Source: Actinomycetota bacterium (GTDB taxonomy: Bacteria > Actinomycetota > Actinomycetes > Actinomycetales > Actinomycetaceae). From it: DNA of 6,822 nucleotides. The translations under genes and the position numbers were made by a program. The stretch spans positions 2,959-9,780 of the forward strand of contig JAHYYD010000073.1 in the NCBI GenBank assembly GCA_019425105.1. Direction: 5' to 3'. The number at the start of each line of letters is the position of its first letter. Within the stretch, counting starts at the first letter, position 1. Positions 1 to 6,512 of this stretch are shown in pieces. A model generated the notes under the pieces. That model was not told where the DNA came from. It worked only from the letters and a program-made list of their open reading frames with translations, and made no database searches.

Positions 1-1599
1 GCCTACATGGAGCACGACGAGGCCCGCCGCCGTTTCTTCGCCTACCTGAACTTCTTCATCGCGGCGATGCTGACCCTGGTCCTCGCGGACTCCTACGCCG
101 GCCTCTTCGCCGGCTGGGAAGGCGTGGGCCTGGCGTCCTACCTGCTGATCGGCTTCTGGAACCACGTCCCCGCGAACGCGGTGGCCGCCAAGAAGGCGTT
201 CATCATGAACCGTGTCGGCGACATGGGCATGCTGATCGCCATGATGGCGATGGTCGCCTCGTTCCACTCGGTGTCCTTCTCCGTGGTCTCCTCCCAGGTT
301 GCTTCCATCCCCGCGGCGTCCGCGACCGTCATTGGTATCTTCCTGCTGGTGGCCGCCTGCGGTAAGTCCGCGCAGTTCCCGCTGCAGGCGTGGCTGGGTG
401 ACGCTATGGCTGGTCCGACCCCCGTCTCCGCGCTCATTCACGCGGCAACGATGGTCACCGCCGGCGTCTACCTGATCATCCGTTCCGGCGACGTCTTCAT
501 GGCTGCCCCCATCGCGGCGACCGCCGTCGCCATCATCGGCGCGATCACGCTCCTCTTCGGTGCGATCGTCGGTTGCGCGAAGGACGACATGAAGAAGGTC
601 CTCGCGGCCTCCACCATGAGCCAGATCGGCTACATGATGCTGGGCGCGGGCCTGGGCCCCATCGGCTGGGCGTTCGCGATCTTCCACCTCTTCACCCACG
701 GCTTCTTCAAGGCCCTCATGTTCCTCGGTGCCGGTTCCGTCATGCACGGCATGGGCGATCAGGTGAACATGCGTCGCTTCGGCGCCCTGCGCGGCGCCAT
801 GAAGGTCACGTGGCTGACGTTCATGATGGGCTGGCTCGCCATCCTCGGCGTTCCGCCGTTCTCCGGCTACTGGTCGAAGGACAAGATCATCGAGGCCGCC
901 TTCAGTGCCGACAGCTTCGGAGGCAACACCGCTCTGTGGGCCGGCTGGGTCTACGGCCCCGTCGCACTGATCGGCGCGGGCATCACCGCGTTCTACATGT
1001 CTCGCCTCTTCTTCATGACGTTCCACGGCAAGGCCCGCTGGACCACCGAGGCCGAGGGCGCGCCCGTGCACCCGCACGAGTCCGGCCCGCTCATGACGAT
1101 CCCCATGATCATCCTCGCCATCGGCGCGGTCGTCCTCGGCGGCGCCCTGTCCGTGGGGAACACCTTCACCAACTGGCTGGTCCCCTCGATCGGCCACGTC
1201 ATGCACGGCGAGCCCGTCCTCAACGAGTACGTCATTCAGGGAGCCACCCTCGCCCTCGTCATCCTCGGCGCTGTTATCGCATGGATGAAGTACGGTCGCG
1301 ACGAGGTTCCCACCTCCGTCCCCGCAGGCAACGCCCTGACCGAGGCCGCGCGCCGCGACCTCTACCAGGACGCCGTCAACGAGACCCTGTTCATGATGCC
1401 CGCCAAGGGCCTCGTCACCGTCGCGACCGTCGGCGATGCGAGCGCCATCGACGGTGCGCTGAACGGCCTCGGCACCGGCTCGCAGCTGCTCGGACGCATC
1501 GTCGGCATCACCCAGAACGGCCTCGTGCGCACGTACGCCGCCTACATCCTGGGTGGCGTCATCCTCGCCCTGGCCATCGTCCTCGGATTCAGGCTGTAA
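1..1599 (+). CDS. nuoL: NADH-quinone oxidoreductase subunit L (NuoL), 5' end outside window
   Basis: NuoL is the distal antiporter-like membrane subunit of respiratory complex I. It helps couple NADH:menaquinone electron transfer to proton pumping across the cytoplasmic membrane. The frame is open from base 1, and 532 codons lie in the window. E. coli NuoL has about 613 residues, so roughly the first 100 are missing, and the ATG at 7 is internal rather than the start. Seen directly: the GWEGVGL..SYLLIGF helix with a glutamate at window codon 40 (family position E144 in E. coli); GKSAQFPLQAWL..DAMAGPTPVSALIHAATM with a lysine at codon 122 (E. coli K229); SQIGYM near codon 208; and FSGYWSKDKI with a lysine at codon 293 (E. 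coli K399). The tail has a long amphipathic stretch (about codons 450-505), matching the lateral helix typical of NuoL, and ends in one transmembrane helix (about 510-530). It lies 13 bp upstream of nuoM in the same operon. No key residue appears lost. Confidence 0.97.
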   Translation, partial: AYMEHDEARRRFFAYLNFFIAAMLTLVLADSYAGLFAGWEGVGLASYLLIGFWNHVPANAVAAKKAFIMNRVGDMGMLIAMMAMVASFHSVSFSVVSSQVASIPAASATVIGIFLLVAACGKSAQFPLQAWLGDAMAGPTPVSALIHAATMVTAGVYLIIRSGDVFMAAPIAATAVAIIGAITLLFGAIVGCAKDDMKKVLAASTMSQIGYMMLGAGLGPIGWAFAIFHLFTHGFFKALMFLGAGSVMHGMGDQVNMRRFGALRGAMKVTWLTFMMGWLAILGVPPFSGYWSKDKIIEAAFSADSFGGNTALWAGWVYGPVALIGAGITAFYMSRLFFMTFHGKARWTTEAEGAPVHPHESGPLMTIPMIILAIGAVVLGGALSVGNTFTNWLVPSIGHVMHGEPVLNEYVIQGATLALVILGAVIAWMKYGRDEVPTSVPAGNALTEAARRDLYQDAVNETLFMMPAKGLVTVATVGDASAIDGALNGLGTGSQLLGRIVGITQNGLVRTYAAYILGGVILALAIVLGFRL

Positions 1600-1603
1600 G
1601 GGG
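1598..1603 (+). promoter_or_regulatory. Ribosome binding site that sets the nuoM start
   Basis: AAGGGG overlaps the nuoL stop codon TAA (1597-1599) and sits 9 nt before the ATG at 1613. This supports 1613 over the in-frame ATG at 1625 and over in-frame starts further upstream inside nuoL. The overlap with the stop suggests translational coupling of nuoL and nuoM. Confidence 0.7.
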
Positions 1604-1612
1604 TACACGACA

Positions 1613-3172
1613 ATGGAAAGTGCAATGATTGCTGCTAACTTCCCGTGGCTGTCCGTCCTCGTGGCCGTTCCGGCTGCGGGCGCGGCCCTCCTCGGCTTCG
1701 TCCCGCCCCTGAGGCGCGCCGCCGGGCGCGTCATCGCCCTGGTGATCGCACTCGTCGAGCTCGCGCTCGGTGTGTACGTCGCCGCCTCCGCCTTCGACTG
1801 GTCCGCCCCGGCCTCGTACCAGGTGTACGAGTCCCACCTGTGGATCCCCCAGATCGGCATCACCTGGTCGCTCGGCGTCACCTCGCTGGGCCTCGTGATG
1901 GTCCTGCTGGCGCTCGGTCTCGTCCCGCTCGTGCTCATCGCGGGCTGGAATGAGGACGAGGCTGCGGACCGCGGCGCCTACCCGGCGCTGGTCCTGGCCC
2001 TCGAGTCGTTCATGGTCGTCATCTTCGCGGCCTACGACCTGACGGTCTTCTACTTCGCCTTCGAGGCGATGCTCGTGCCGCTCTACCTCATGATCGGACG
2101 CTACGGCGTCGGTGACGAAGCGGCCCGCCACAAGGCCGCCATGAAGTTCCTGCTGTACTCGCTGTTCGGCGGACTGGTGATGCTCGGTGGCATCCTCTAC
2201 CTGTGGGCAAAGGGTTCGCAGGTGACGCAGGACGTGTCGACGTTCTTCCGCATCGATACGCTCGCCCAGATCCTGCCGAGCGCCCCGCTCGTCATCCAGA
2301 TGATCATCTTCGTGACCTTCATGGTTGCGTTCGCGATCAAGGCCCCCATGGTCCCGGTGCACACGTGGCTGCCCGACACGGCTGCCGTCGCCCGCCCGGG
2401 CACCTCGGTGCTGCTGGTCGGCGTCCTGGACAAGATCGGCACCTTCGGCATGATCACCCTGTGCCTGCAGCTCACGCCCGGCGCGGCCGTGTCCGCGAAG
2501 TGGGTCATGTGCATCCTCGCCGTCATCTCCATCCTGTGGGGTGGCCTTGCGGCGAACGGCCAGAACGACATCATGCGCCTCGTGTCCTACACTTCGGTGT
2601 CGCACTTCGGCTTCATGGTCCTGGGCATCTTCATCGGCTCGCAGATCGCACTCGTTGGCGCTATGTTCTACATGGTCGCTCACGGTGTGTCGATCGCCGC
2701 GATGTTCCTGCTGTCCGGCTGGCTGTCGCGCCGCGGTGGCACGCAGGACATGCGCGAGTACGTGGGCATGCAGCGCGTGACCCCGGTGCTCGCGGGCCTG
2801 TGGCTCCTGAGCGGCCTCGCGTCCATCGCGCTGCCCGGCCTGTCGGGCTTCGTCCCCGAGTACCTCGTGCTCATGGGCACCTGGTCGGTGAACAGCGCGC
2901 TGGCGCTCTTCGCGGTCCTCGGCGTCGTCATCGCCGCCATGTACGTGCTCATGCCCTACCAGCGCGTCTTCACCGGCGCGCCCGGCAAGGGCAAGGAGGA
3001 CCTGGCGGACCTGGGGATGCGCGAGCGCGGCGTCATGGTGCCGCTCGTGGCTGCGATGCTCATCCTTGGTATTTGGTCGGCGCCCCTCGTGAGCGCCCTG
3101 ACCCCGGTTGCTTCAGACCTCGACCTGGCCAACTCGCAGGTCCCGGCCGCCGTTGAAGGGAGCGCACAGTGA
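1613..3172 (+). CDS. nuoM: NADH-quinone oxidoreductase subunit M (NuoM)
   Basis: NuoM is the middle antiporter-like proton-pumping subunit of complex I, an integral membrane protein (family: 14 transmembrane helices). The predicted 519 residues match the usual length of about 500-530. Seen directly: FEAMLVPLYLMIG with a glutamate at residue 151 (E. coli E144); AFAIKAPMVPVHTWLPD with the central lysine K243 (E. coli K234); LLVGVLDKIGTFG with K274 (E. coli K265); RLVSYTSVSHFGFMVLGI in the following helix pair; and LSGFVPEYLVL with E416 (E. coli E407). These are the charged residues that form the polar proton path in the membrane. The ATG at 1613 was chosen because AAGGGG lies 9 nt upstream and the N-terminus begins directly with a hydrophobic helix. 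The last codons overlap nuoN by 4 bp (GTGA, 3169-3172), so the two should be translated together, which fits equal stoichiometry in the complex. Confidence 0.97.
   Translation: MESAMIAANFPWLSVLVAVPAAGAALLGFVPPLRRAAGRVIALVIALVELALGVYVAASAFDWSAPASYQVYESHLWIPQIGITWSLGVTSLGLVMVLLALGLVPLVLIAGWNEDEAADRGAYPALVLALESFMVVIFAAYDLTVFYFAFEAMLVPLYLMIGRYGVGDEAARHKAAMKFLLYSLFGGLVMLGGILYLWAKGSQVTQDVSTFFRIDTLAQILPSAPLVIQMIIFVTFMVAFAIKAPMVPVHTWLPDTAAVARPGTSVLLVGVLDKIGTFGMITLCLQLTPGAAVSAKWVMCILAVISILWGGLAANGQNDIMRLVSYTSVSHFGFMVLGIFIGSQIALVGAMFYMVAHGVSIAAMFLLSGWLSRRGGTQDMREYVGMQRVTPVLAGLWLLSGLASIALPGLSGFVPEYLVLMGTWSVNSALALFAVLGVVIAAMYVLMPYQRVFTGAPGKGKEDLADLGMRERGVMVPLVAAMLILGIWSAPLVSALTPVASDLDLANSQVPAAVEGSAQ
3155..3161 (+). 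promoter_or_regulatory. Ribosome binding site that sets the nuoN GTG start
   Basis: GAAGGGA lies inside the 3' end of nuoM, 7 nt before the GTG at 3169. The competing in-frame ATG at 3184 would have a spacing of more than 20 nt. The site therefore favours GTG and the 4-bp overlap with nuoM. Confidence 0.65.
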
Positions 3173-4737
3173 ACGTTCTACCCATGGCTAACTTCCAGGC
3201 CCCCGAGGTTCCGTGGCTGAGCCTCGCGCCGATCCTCATCGTGCTGGGCGGCGCGGTCCTCAGCATCCTCGTCGAGGCCTTCGCCCCGGCCAAGGCCCGC
3301 CGCCCCATCGTGATTGGCCTGTCGATCCTGGCCACCGCCGGCGCCTGCGTCATGCTCGCGCTGCGTTGGGCTCCCGTCGTGGCCGCCCCGGCCTCGTTGG
3401 GGGAGTACATCGAGGACCCGCTGACGATCGGCGCCCAGTCGGTGCTCGGGATCATCGGCTTCCTCGCCGTCCTGGTGATGGCCGACCGCACGACTGTCGG
3501 CGACGGCGCGTTCGCCGGTCAGCCCTCGGATCGCCCGGACTCGGCTGCCGAGGAGCTGTCGGAGCGTAAGGGCTACCAGCGCTCCGAGATGTTCCCGCTG
3601 ACCCTGTTCTCGCTGGGCGGCATGATGATCTTCCCCGCGGCGGACAACTTCGTGACGCTCTTCGTGGCCCTTGAGGTCATGTCGCTGCCCCTGTACATCA
3701 TGGCTGCGACCGCGCGTCGTCGCCGTCAGCTGTCCTACGAGGCGGCCCTCAAGTACTTCGTGCTGGGTGCTTTCTCCTCGGGCTTCATGCTGATGGGCTC
3801 GGCGTTCCTCTTCGGTTTCTCCAACTCGCTGCGCATCTCGGCGCTGGGCCAGGCCATCTCGATGAACACGAACATGGACTGGATGGTCCTCGTCGGCGTG
3901 TTCTGCGTGATGGTTGGCCTGCTGTTCAAGGTGGGTGCCGCGCCCTTCCACGCGTGGACCCCCGACGTCTACACGGGTGCCCCGACCCCGGTGACGGGCT
4001 TCATGGCCGCCGCCGTGAAGATCGCTGCTTTCGCAGCGATGGCCCGCTTCTACCAGGCTGTCGCCGCCTACCTGCAGTGGGACTACCTGTACGTCTTCGC
4101 GGCGATCGCGGTCCTTACGATCGTCGTCGGTACCTTCGCCGGCCTCGTGCAGGACGACGTCAAGCGCATGCTGGCCTACTCGTCGATCGCTCACGCGGGC
4201 TTCATCCTGATGGGTATCCTCGCGATCCAGAAGGGCGGCACGGGCCATGTGTTGTTCTACACGCTCGGCTACGGCCTGGCGACGGTCGGCGCCTTCGCGG
4301 TGGTCTCGCTGGTGCGCGGCCGCGACGCGGATGGCAATGTCCTGGGCGAGGCGACGAGCCTGCGCAAGTGGGCGGGCATTGGCCGCACCAACCCGTGGAT
4401 TGCGGGTGCGATGCTGGTCTTCCTGCTCTCGTTCGCGGGCATCCCGCTGACCGGCGGTTTCGTTGGTAAGTTCGTGATTTTCTCCGACGCGATCAAGGGC
4501 GGCATCGGCTGGCTCGCGATCGTGGGCCTCGTGGCCTCGGCGATCACCGCGTTCTACTACTTCCGCCTCGTGCGCCTGATGTTCTTCACCGAACCCGGTG
4601 AGGACTCCGTCGTGGTCAAGTCGGAGGGCCTGTCCGCTCTGGCGATCATCGTGTGCGCGCTCGGAACGATCGCGCTGGGCGTCTTCCCCGGTCCCGTGTT
4701 GAGTCTGCTGGAAAAGATCGTCATACTGATCCCGTGA
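3169..4737 (+). CDS. nuoN: NADH-quinone oxidoreductase subunit N (NuoN)
   Basis: NuoN is the third antiporter-like proton-pumping membrane subunit of complex I, adjacent to NuoM in the membrane arm. The predicted protein has 522 residues; E. coli NuoN has about 485. Seen directly: NFVTLFVALEVMSLPLYIMAA with a glutamate at residue 169 (E. coli E133); GLLFKVGAAPFHAWTPDVY with K254 (E. coli K217); GAPTPVTGFMAAAVKIAAF with K284 (E. coli K247); RMLAYSSIAHAGFILMGI; and PLTGGFVGKFVIF with K434 (E. coli K395). Much of the extra length is a charged loop at residues 106-141, between two early membrane helices. I recall such a loop from other actinobacterial NuoN proteins. The GTG start is preferred because of GAAGGGA at 3155-3161. 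The ATG at 3184 is the alternative and would shorten the protein by five residues. The stop codon overlaps the next gene's GTG (4734-4737). Confidence 0.97.
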   Translation: MNVLPMANFQAPEVPWLSLAPILIVLGGAVLSILVEAFAPAKARRPIVIGLSILATAGACVMLALRWAPVVAAPASLGEYIEDPLTIGAQSVLGIIGFLAVLVMADRTTVGDGAFAGQPSDRPDSAAEELSERKGYQRSEMFPLTLFSLGGMMIFPAADNFVTLFVALEVMSLPLYIMAATARRRRQLSYEAALKYFVLGAFSSGFMLMGSAFLFGFSNSLRISALGQAISMNTNMDWMVLVGVFCVMVGLLFKVGAAPFHAWTPDVYTGAPTPVTGFMAAAVKIAAFAAMARFYQAVAAYLQWDYLYVFAAIAVLTIVVGTFAGLVQDDVKRMLAYSSIAHAGFILMGILAIQKGGTGHVLFYTLGYGLATVGAFAVVSLVRGRDADGNVLGEATSLRKWAGIGRTNPWIAGAMLVFLLSFAGIPLTGGFVGKFVIFSDAIKGGIGWLAIVGLVASAITAFYYFRLVRLMFFTEPGEDSVVVKSEGLSALAIIVCALGTIALGVFPGPVLSLLEKIVILIP

Positions 4738-5747
4738 GTGCTCAAACACCCGATCTTCATGTTCCCGACCTCGAGTCCCGTATTACCCCGGGGCTCGAGG
4801 TCGTCGAGCGTCGTCTCCTCGACGCCGTGTCGTCCTCCCGTGATCTGACGGATGAGCTGACGCACCACCTCGCGGTCGCGGGCGGCAAGCGGATGCGTCC
4901 GCTGCTGACCCTCGTGTGCGCGCAGCTGGGCGATCCCGAGCGCGCGTTGGACGACCAGGTCATCACCGCTGCGACGGCCGTCGAGCTGACGCATCTGGCG
5001 TCCCTCTATCACGACGACGTCATGGACTCGGCTCCCACCCGTCGCGGCGTGCCCTCGGCGCAGCACCTGTGGGGGAACAACCGCGCGATCCTGGCCGGCG
5101 ACATCCTGTTCGCCCGCGCGTCGCTGCTTGTGGCGTCGCTGGGTCCGGAGATGGTGGCTCACCACGCGCGCACCTTCGAGCGCCTGTGTGAGGGCCAGCT
5201 GAACGAGACTTTCGGTCCGGCGGACGGCGCGGATCGCGTTGACTTCTACATTCAGGTCCTGGCGGATAAGACGGGTTCGCTCGTGTCGACCGCCGCGTCC
5301 TTCGGCGCGCTGCTGTCGGGTGCCGGCCAGCTGGTGGCCGACGTTGTGAGCGACTTCGGTGAGAAGGTGGGCGTCGCCTTCCAGATCGCCGACGACGTGC
5401 TGGATCTGGCGTCTTCGGGCGAGCAGTCGGGTAAGACGCCCGGCACGGATCTGCGCGAGGGCGTGGACACTCTGCCCGTTCTTCTGCTGCGTCGCCGCGA
5501 GGCGGCCGGAACGATCGACGAGGCCGGCGCGCGCATCCTGCGCGAGCTGACGGGGGACCTGTCGTCGGACGAGGCCCTGGCGTCGGTGGTCGGGCAGCTG
5601 CGCGGTCACGACGTGCTCGAGGAGACGCGTCAGCTGGCGCGCACCTGGGCCGATGAGGCGGTCGCCGCGCTGGCACCGCTGCCCAAGGGCGAGGCGAAGA
5701 CCGCGCTGGAGGCGTTCGCGAACCTGATGGTGGATCGCCTGGTCTGA
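4734..5747 (+). CDS. trans-Polyprenyl diphosphate synthase, probably for the menaquinone side chain
   Basis: This enzyme condenses isopentenyl diphosphate units onto an allylic diphosphate to make an all-trans polyprenyl diphosphate. Predicted length is 337 residues, normal for the IspB/HepT/GrcC family. Seen directly: GGKRMRP (residues 50-56, substrate diphosphate binding); ELTHLASLYHDDVMD with the first aspartate-rich motif at D94-D98; a following RRG (103-105); GDILFARA (122-129); DKTGSL with K179; and QIADDVLD with the second aspartate-rich motif at D220-D224. The residues four and five before the first Asp are Ser and Ala. Small residues there are typical of long-chain enzymes, whereas short-chain enzymes carry bulky aromatics. 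The GTG start overlaps the nuoN stop as GTGA. Its own ribosome site is weak (GGAAAAG at 4710-4716, 17 nt away), so translation probably depends on nuoN. Operon position points to menaquinone synthesis; the exact product length cannot be read from sequence. In-frame double stop TGA TAA. Confidence 0.93.
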   Translation: MSAQTPDLHVPDLESRITPGLEVVERRLLDAVSSSRDLTDELTHHLAVAGGKRMRPLLTLVCAQLGDPERALDDQVITAATAVELTHLASLYHDDVMDSAPTRRGVPSAQHLWGNNRAILAGDILFARASLLVASLGPEMVAHHARTFERLCEGQLNETFGPADGADRVDFYIQVLADKTGSLVSTAASFGALLSGAGQLVADVVSDFGEKVGVAFQIADDVLDLASSGEQSGKTPGTDLREGVDTLPVLLLRRREAAGTIDEAGARILRELTGDLSSDEALASVVGQLRGHDVLEETRQLARTWADEAVAALAPLPKGEAKTALEAFANLMVDRLV

Positions 5748-5756
5748 TAAACGTTC

Positions 5757-5806
5757 ACGAGGCCGGGGTCGGCTGCGCACGAGAGCGCGACTGGCCCCGG
5801 CCTCGT
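5757..5806 (+). terminator. GC hairpin ending the nuo-polyprenyl synthase operon
   Basis: The arms 5757-5770 and 5793-5806 form a 14-pair stem (ACGAGGCCGGGG core, one G-T wobble). An inner GCGC/GCGC pair (5775-5778 with 5785-5788) lies in the loop. It starts 9 nt after the stop codon. No T-run follows, as is common for actinobacterial terminators. The right arm GGCCCCGGCCTCGTCG (5793-5808) recurs exactly at 6605-6620, in the array upstream of the next gene. Confidence 0.75.
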
Positions 5807-5810
5807 CGCG

Positions 5811-6020
5811 CGCACCGGGCCCGGGCCTTATGCCGTGCGAGCGTCGCGAGCCGCCCGCTCGGCTCGTTGTCTCGAAGGCCGGTCAGGCCCTGCCGCCCCG
5901 GGGTCCAGCCAGCTGATTGGACTGCGCCGCCGGGCCCAGCCAAGCCTGTCGGGTACGTGGACGTCCTTTCGGGCAGGTCCGCATGTGAGCTTGTGACGGG
6001 GGTCGTGCACCCGATCCGTA
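5811..6020. other. GC-rich intergenic stretch with weak palindromes, no gene recognised
   Basis: I see no protein with a recognisable motif on either strand. Open frames run through this stretch, but they are Pro/Arg/Gly-rich, have no ribosome site and cross the repeats. Two small structures stand out. CGAGCCG (5847-5853) pairs with CGGCTCG (5860-5866) around a 6-nt loop and could be a second weak terminator. GTCCAGCCAGCTGATTGGAC (5903-5922) is an imperfect palindrome. Neither has an assignable role. TGCACCC at 6006-6012 is an inverted, isolated match to the repeat array that follows. Confidence 0.5.
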
Positions 6021-6129
6021 GGCATTGCACCCCTTCTGTTCGGGTGCAGCGCCACGTAACGGGTGCAGCGCCACGTAACGGGTGCAGCGCCACGTAACGG
6101 GTGCAGCGCCACGTAACGGGTGCAATGCC
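6021..6129. repeat. Perfect 12-bp inverted repeat enclosing the 19-bp tandem array
   Basis: GGCATTGCACCC (6021-6032) is the exact reverse complement of GGGTGCAATGCC (6118-6129). The right arm is the start of the fifth, degenerate array copy. TGCACCC in the left arm can also pair with GGGTGCA in every copy of the array. Pairing with the nearest copy gives a compact hairpin (6026-6048, 7-bp stem, 9-nt loop). Pairing with the last gives a 12-bp stem enclosing the whole array. Confidence 0.85.
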
Positions 6130-6136
6130 CCTTAGC
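6042..6136. repeat. 19-bp direct tandem repeat, four perfect copies plus one degenerate
   Basis: The unit GGGTGCAGCGCCACGTAAC occurs without spacers or mismatches at 6042-6060, 6061-6079, 6080-6098 and 6099-6117. A diverged fifth copy, GGGTGCAATGCCCCTTAGC, follows at 6118-6136. The start of a sixth (GGGTG, 6137-6141) touches the presumed insertion-sequence end. Absence of spacers rules out CRISPR. A unit of 19 is not a multiple of 3, so it is unlikely to be a coding repeat. Identity of the central copies points to recent expansion. It could be an iteron-like protein binding array or a simple variable-number repeat; the sequence alone does not decide. Confidence 0.95.
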
Positions 6137-6141
6137 GGGTG

Positions 6142-6310
6142 TGTCAAGTCCCGGGTTTTGTGGAGGCTTGTTGAGGCCGCTTCCTTTCGTGTTGTTGTGT
6201 GTTGATTTTCTGCTTGTTGTGGTGTGATGCCGCCCAGGGAGAGGGGGCGGCGGGTGTTGTACCAGTGGACCCAGGCGGCGGTTTCGCGTTCGCATGTTTC
6301 TCGACCTGTC
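6142..6310 (-). mobile_element. Remnant of an IS3-family insertion sequence (transposase 3' end plus one presumed terminus)
   Basis: The minus strand encodes a typical C-terminal piece of an IS3-family transposase. Just beyond it lies TGTCAAGTCCCGGGTTTTG (from 6142). It begins with the TG dinucleotide expected at IS3 termini and lies where the transposase-proximal inverted repeat should be. I found no matching opposite terminus (AAAACCCGGGACTTGACA-like) between 6310 and 6740, so the element is truncated on its transposase 5' side. The exact terminus (6140 or 6142) and the inner boundary (about 6306-6310) are estimates. Confidence 0.65.
6202..6306 (-). pseudogene. IS3-family transposase (OrfB, rve integrase core) C-terminal fragment
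   Basis: Reading on the minus strand, the translation contains ETAAWVHWYNTRRPLSLGG followed by ITPQQAE. It matches the conserved end of the DDE/rve integrase domain of IS3-family OrfB, usually W(V/I)xWYNxxRxHSxLGxxTPxxxE. Only about 35 residues remain, and the DDE catalytic residues and the helix-turn-helix OrfA are absent. The segment RRPLSLGG looks one codon shorter than the usual RRPHSxLGG, another sign of decay. The frame has no stop near the expected end and runs on through the IS terminus and the tandem repeats. A TGA in another frame sits inside ACTTGACA of the presumed terminus and may have been the original stop. An ATG at 6345 opens the same frame but adds only unrecognised residues. 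Non-functional. Confidence 0.8.
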
Positions 6311-6354
6311 CTGGTCGTGGCCGGATCTTGTAGGGGCCTCGTCATGGTTCCTCA

Positions 6355-6382
6355 ACAATGTTGCATGCAATTTCCCTGTCAA
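6355..6382 (-). promoter_or_regulatory. Putative minus-strand sigma70-type promoter with palindromic operator in its spacer
   Basis: On the minus strand a perfect -35 hexamer TTGACA (6382-6377) is followed after 16 bp by CATTGT (6360-6355). CATTGT keeps the two most conserved -10 positions (A2 and T6). The spacer contains the perfect 10-bp palindrome TTGCATGCAA (6361-6370), the classic place for a repressor operator. Transcription would start near 6348, just before an ATG at 6345, and run into the IS remnant. No intact gene lies downstream. The -10 match is modest and AT-rich DNA yields chance hits. Confidence 0.4.
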
Positions 6383-6466
6383 CCTTTTATGTTTTGAAAT
6401 AGTGTCGTTGCAATTCCAACGTTTCTGGGTGGTGAGAAAAGTTCGGTCAGTCGAATTGCATGCGAC
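6360..6466. repeat. 13-bp inverted pair GTTGCATGCAATT / AATTGCATGCGAC
   Basis: The arms 6360-6372 and 6454-6466 are complementary at 12 of 13 positions, the exception being a T-G wobble, with 81 bp between them. A third related element, GTTGCAATT (6407-6415), equals the left arm with the central CATG removed. Spacing and symmetry resemble multiple operator sites for a dimeric regulator, but no regulator gene is in view. Confidence 0.6.
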
Positions 6467-6512
6467 TTTTGGGAGGGCGGCGCAGAGGTCGCCTCTGAAC
6501 CGAACATGCTGA

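Larger units (their letters stand above)
6345..6470. other. AT-rich island of foreign-looking composition
   Basis: About 125 bp are clearly richer in A and T than everything around them, with runs such as CCTTTTATGTTTTGAAAT. No protein is recognisable on either strand. The island carries repeated GCATGCAATT-type elements and a minus-strand promoter-like sequence (described separately). It directly follows the truncated side of the IS remnant. It could be a leftover regulatory region of a lost gene or part of an acquired segment. Confidence 0.6.

Noticed and set aside
3178..4749. Long minus-strand open frame (523 codons) antisense to nuoN, and similar long antisense frames under nuoM and the polyprenyl synthase
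   Set aside because: Composition is dominated by Arg, His, Asp, Glu and Gln as expected for antisense of GC-rich membrane-protein genes; no motif or ribosome site, and the plus strand is clearly coding.
6042..6136. CRISPR array
   Set aside because: The 19-bp units are joined head to tail with no spacers and no cas genes are near; this is a simple tandem repeat.
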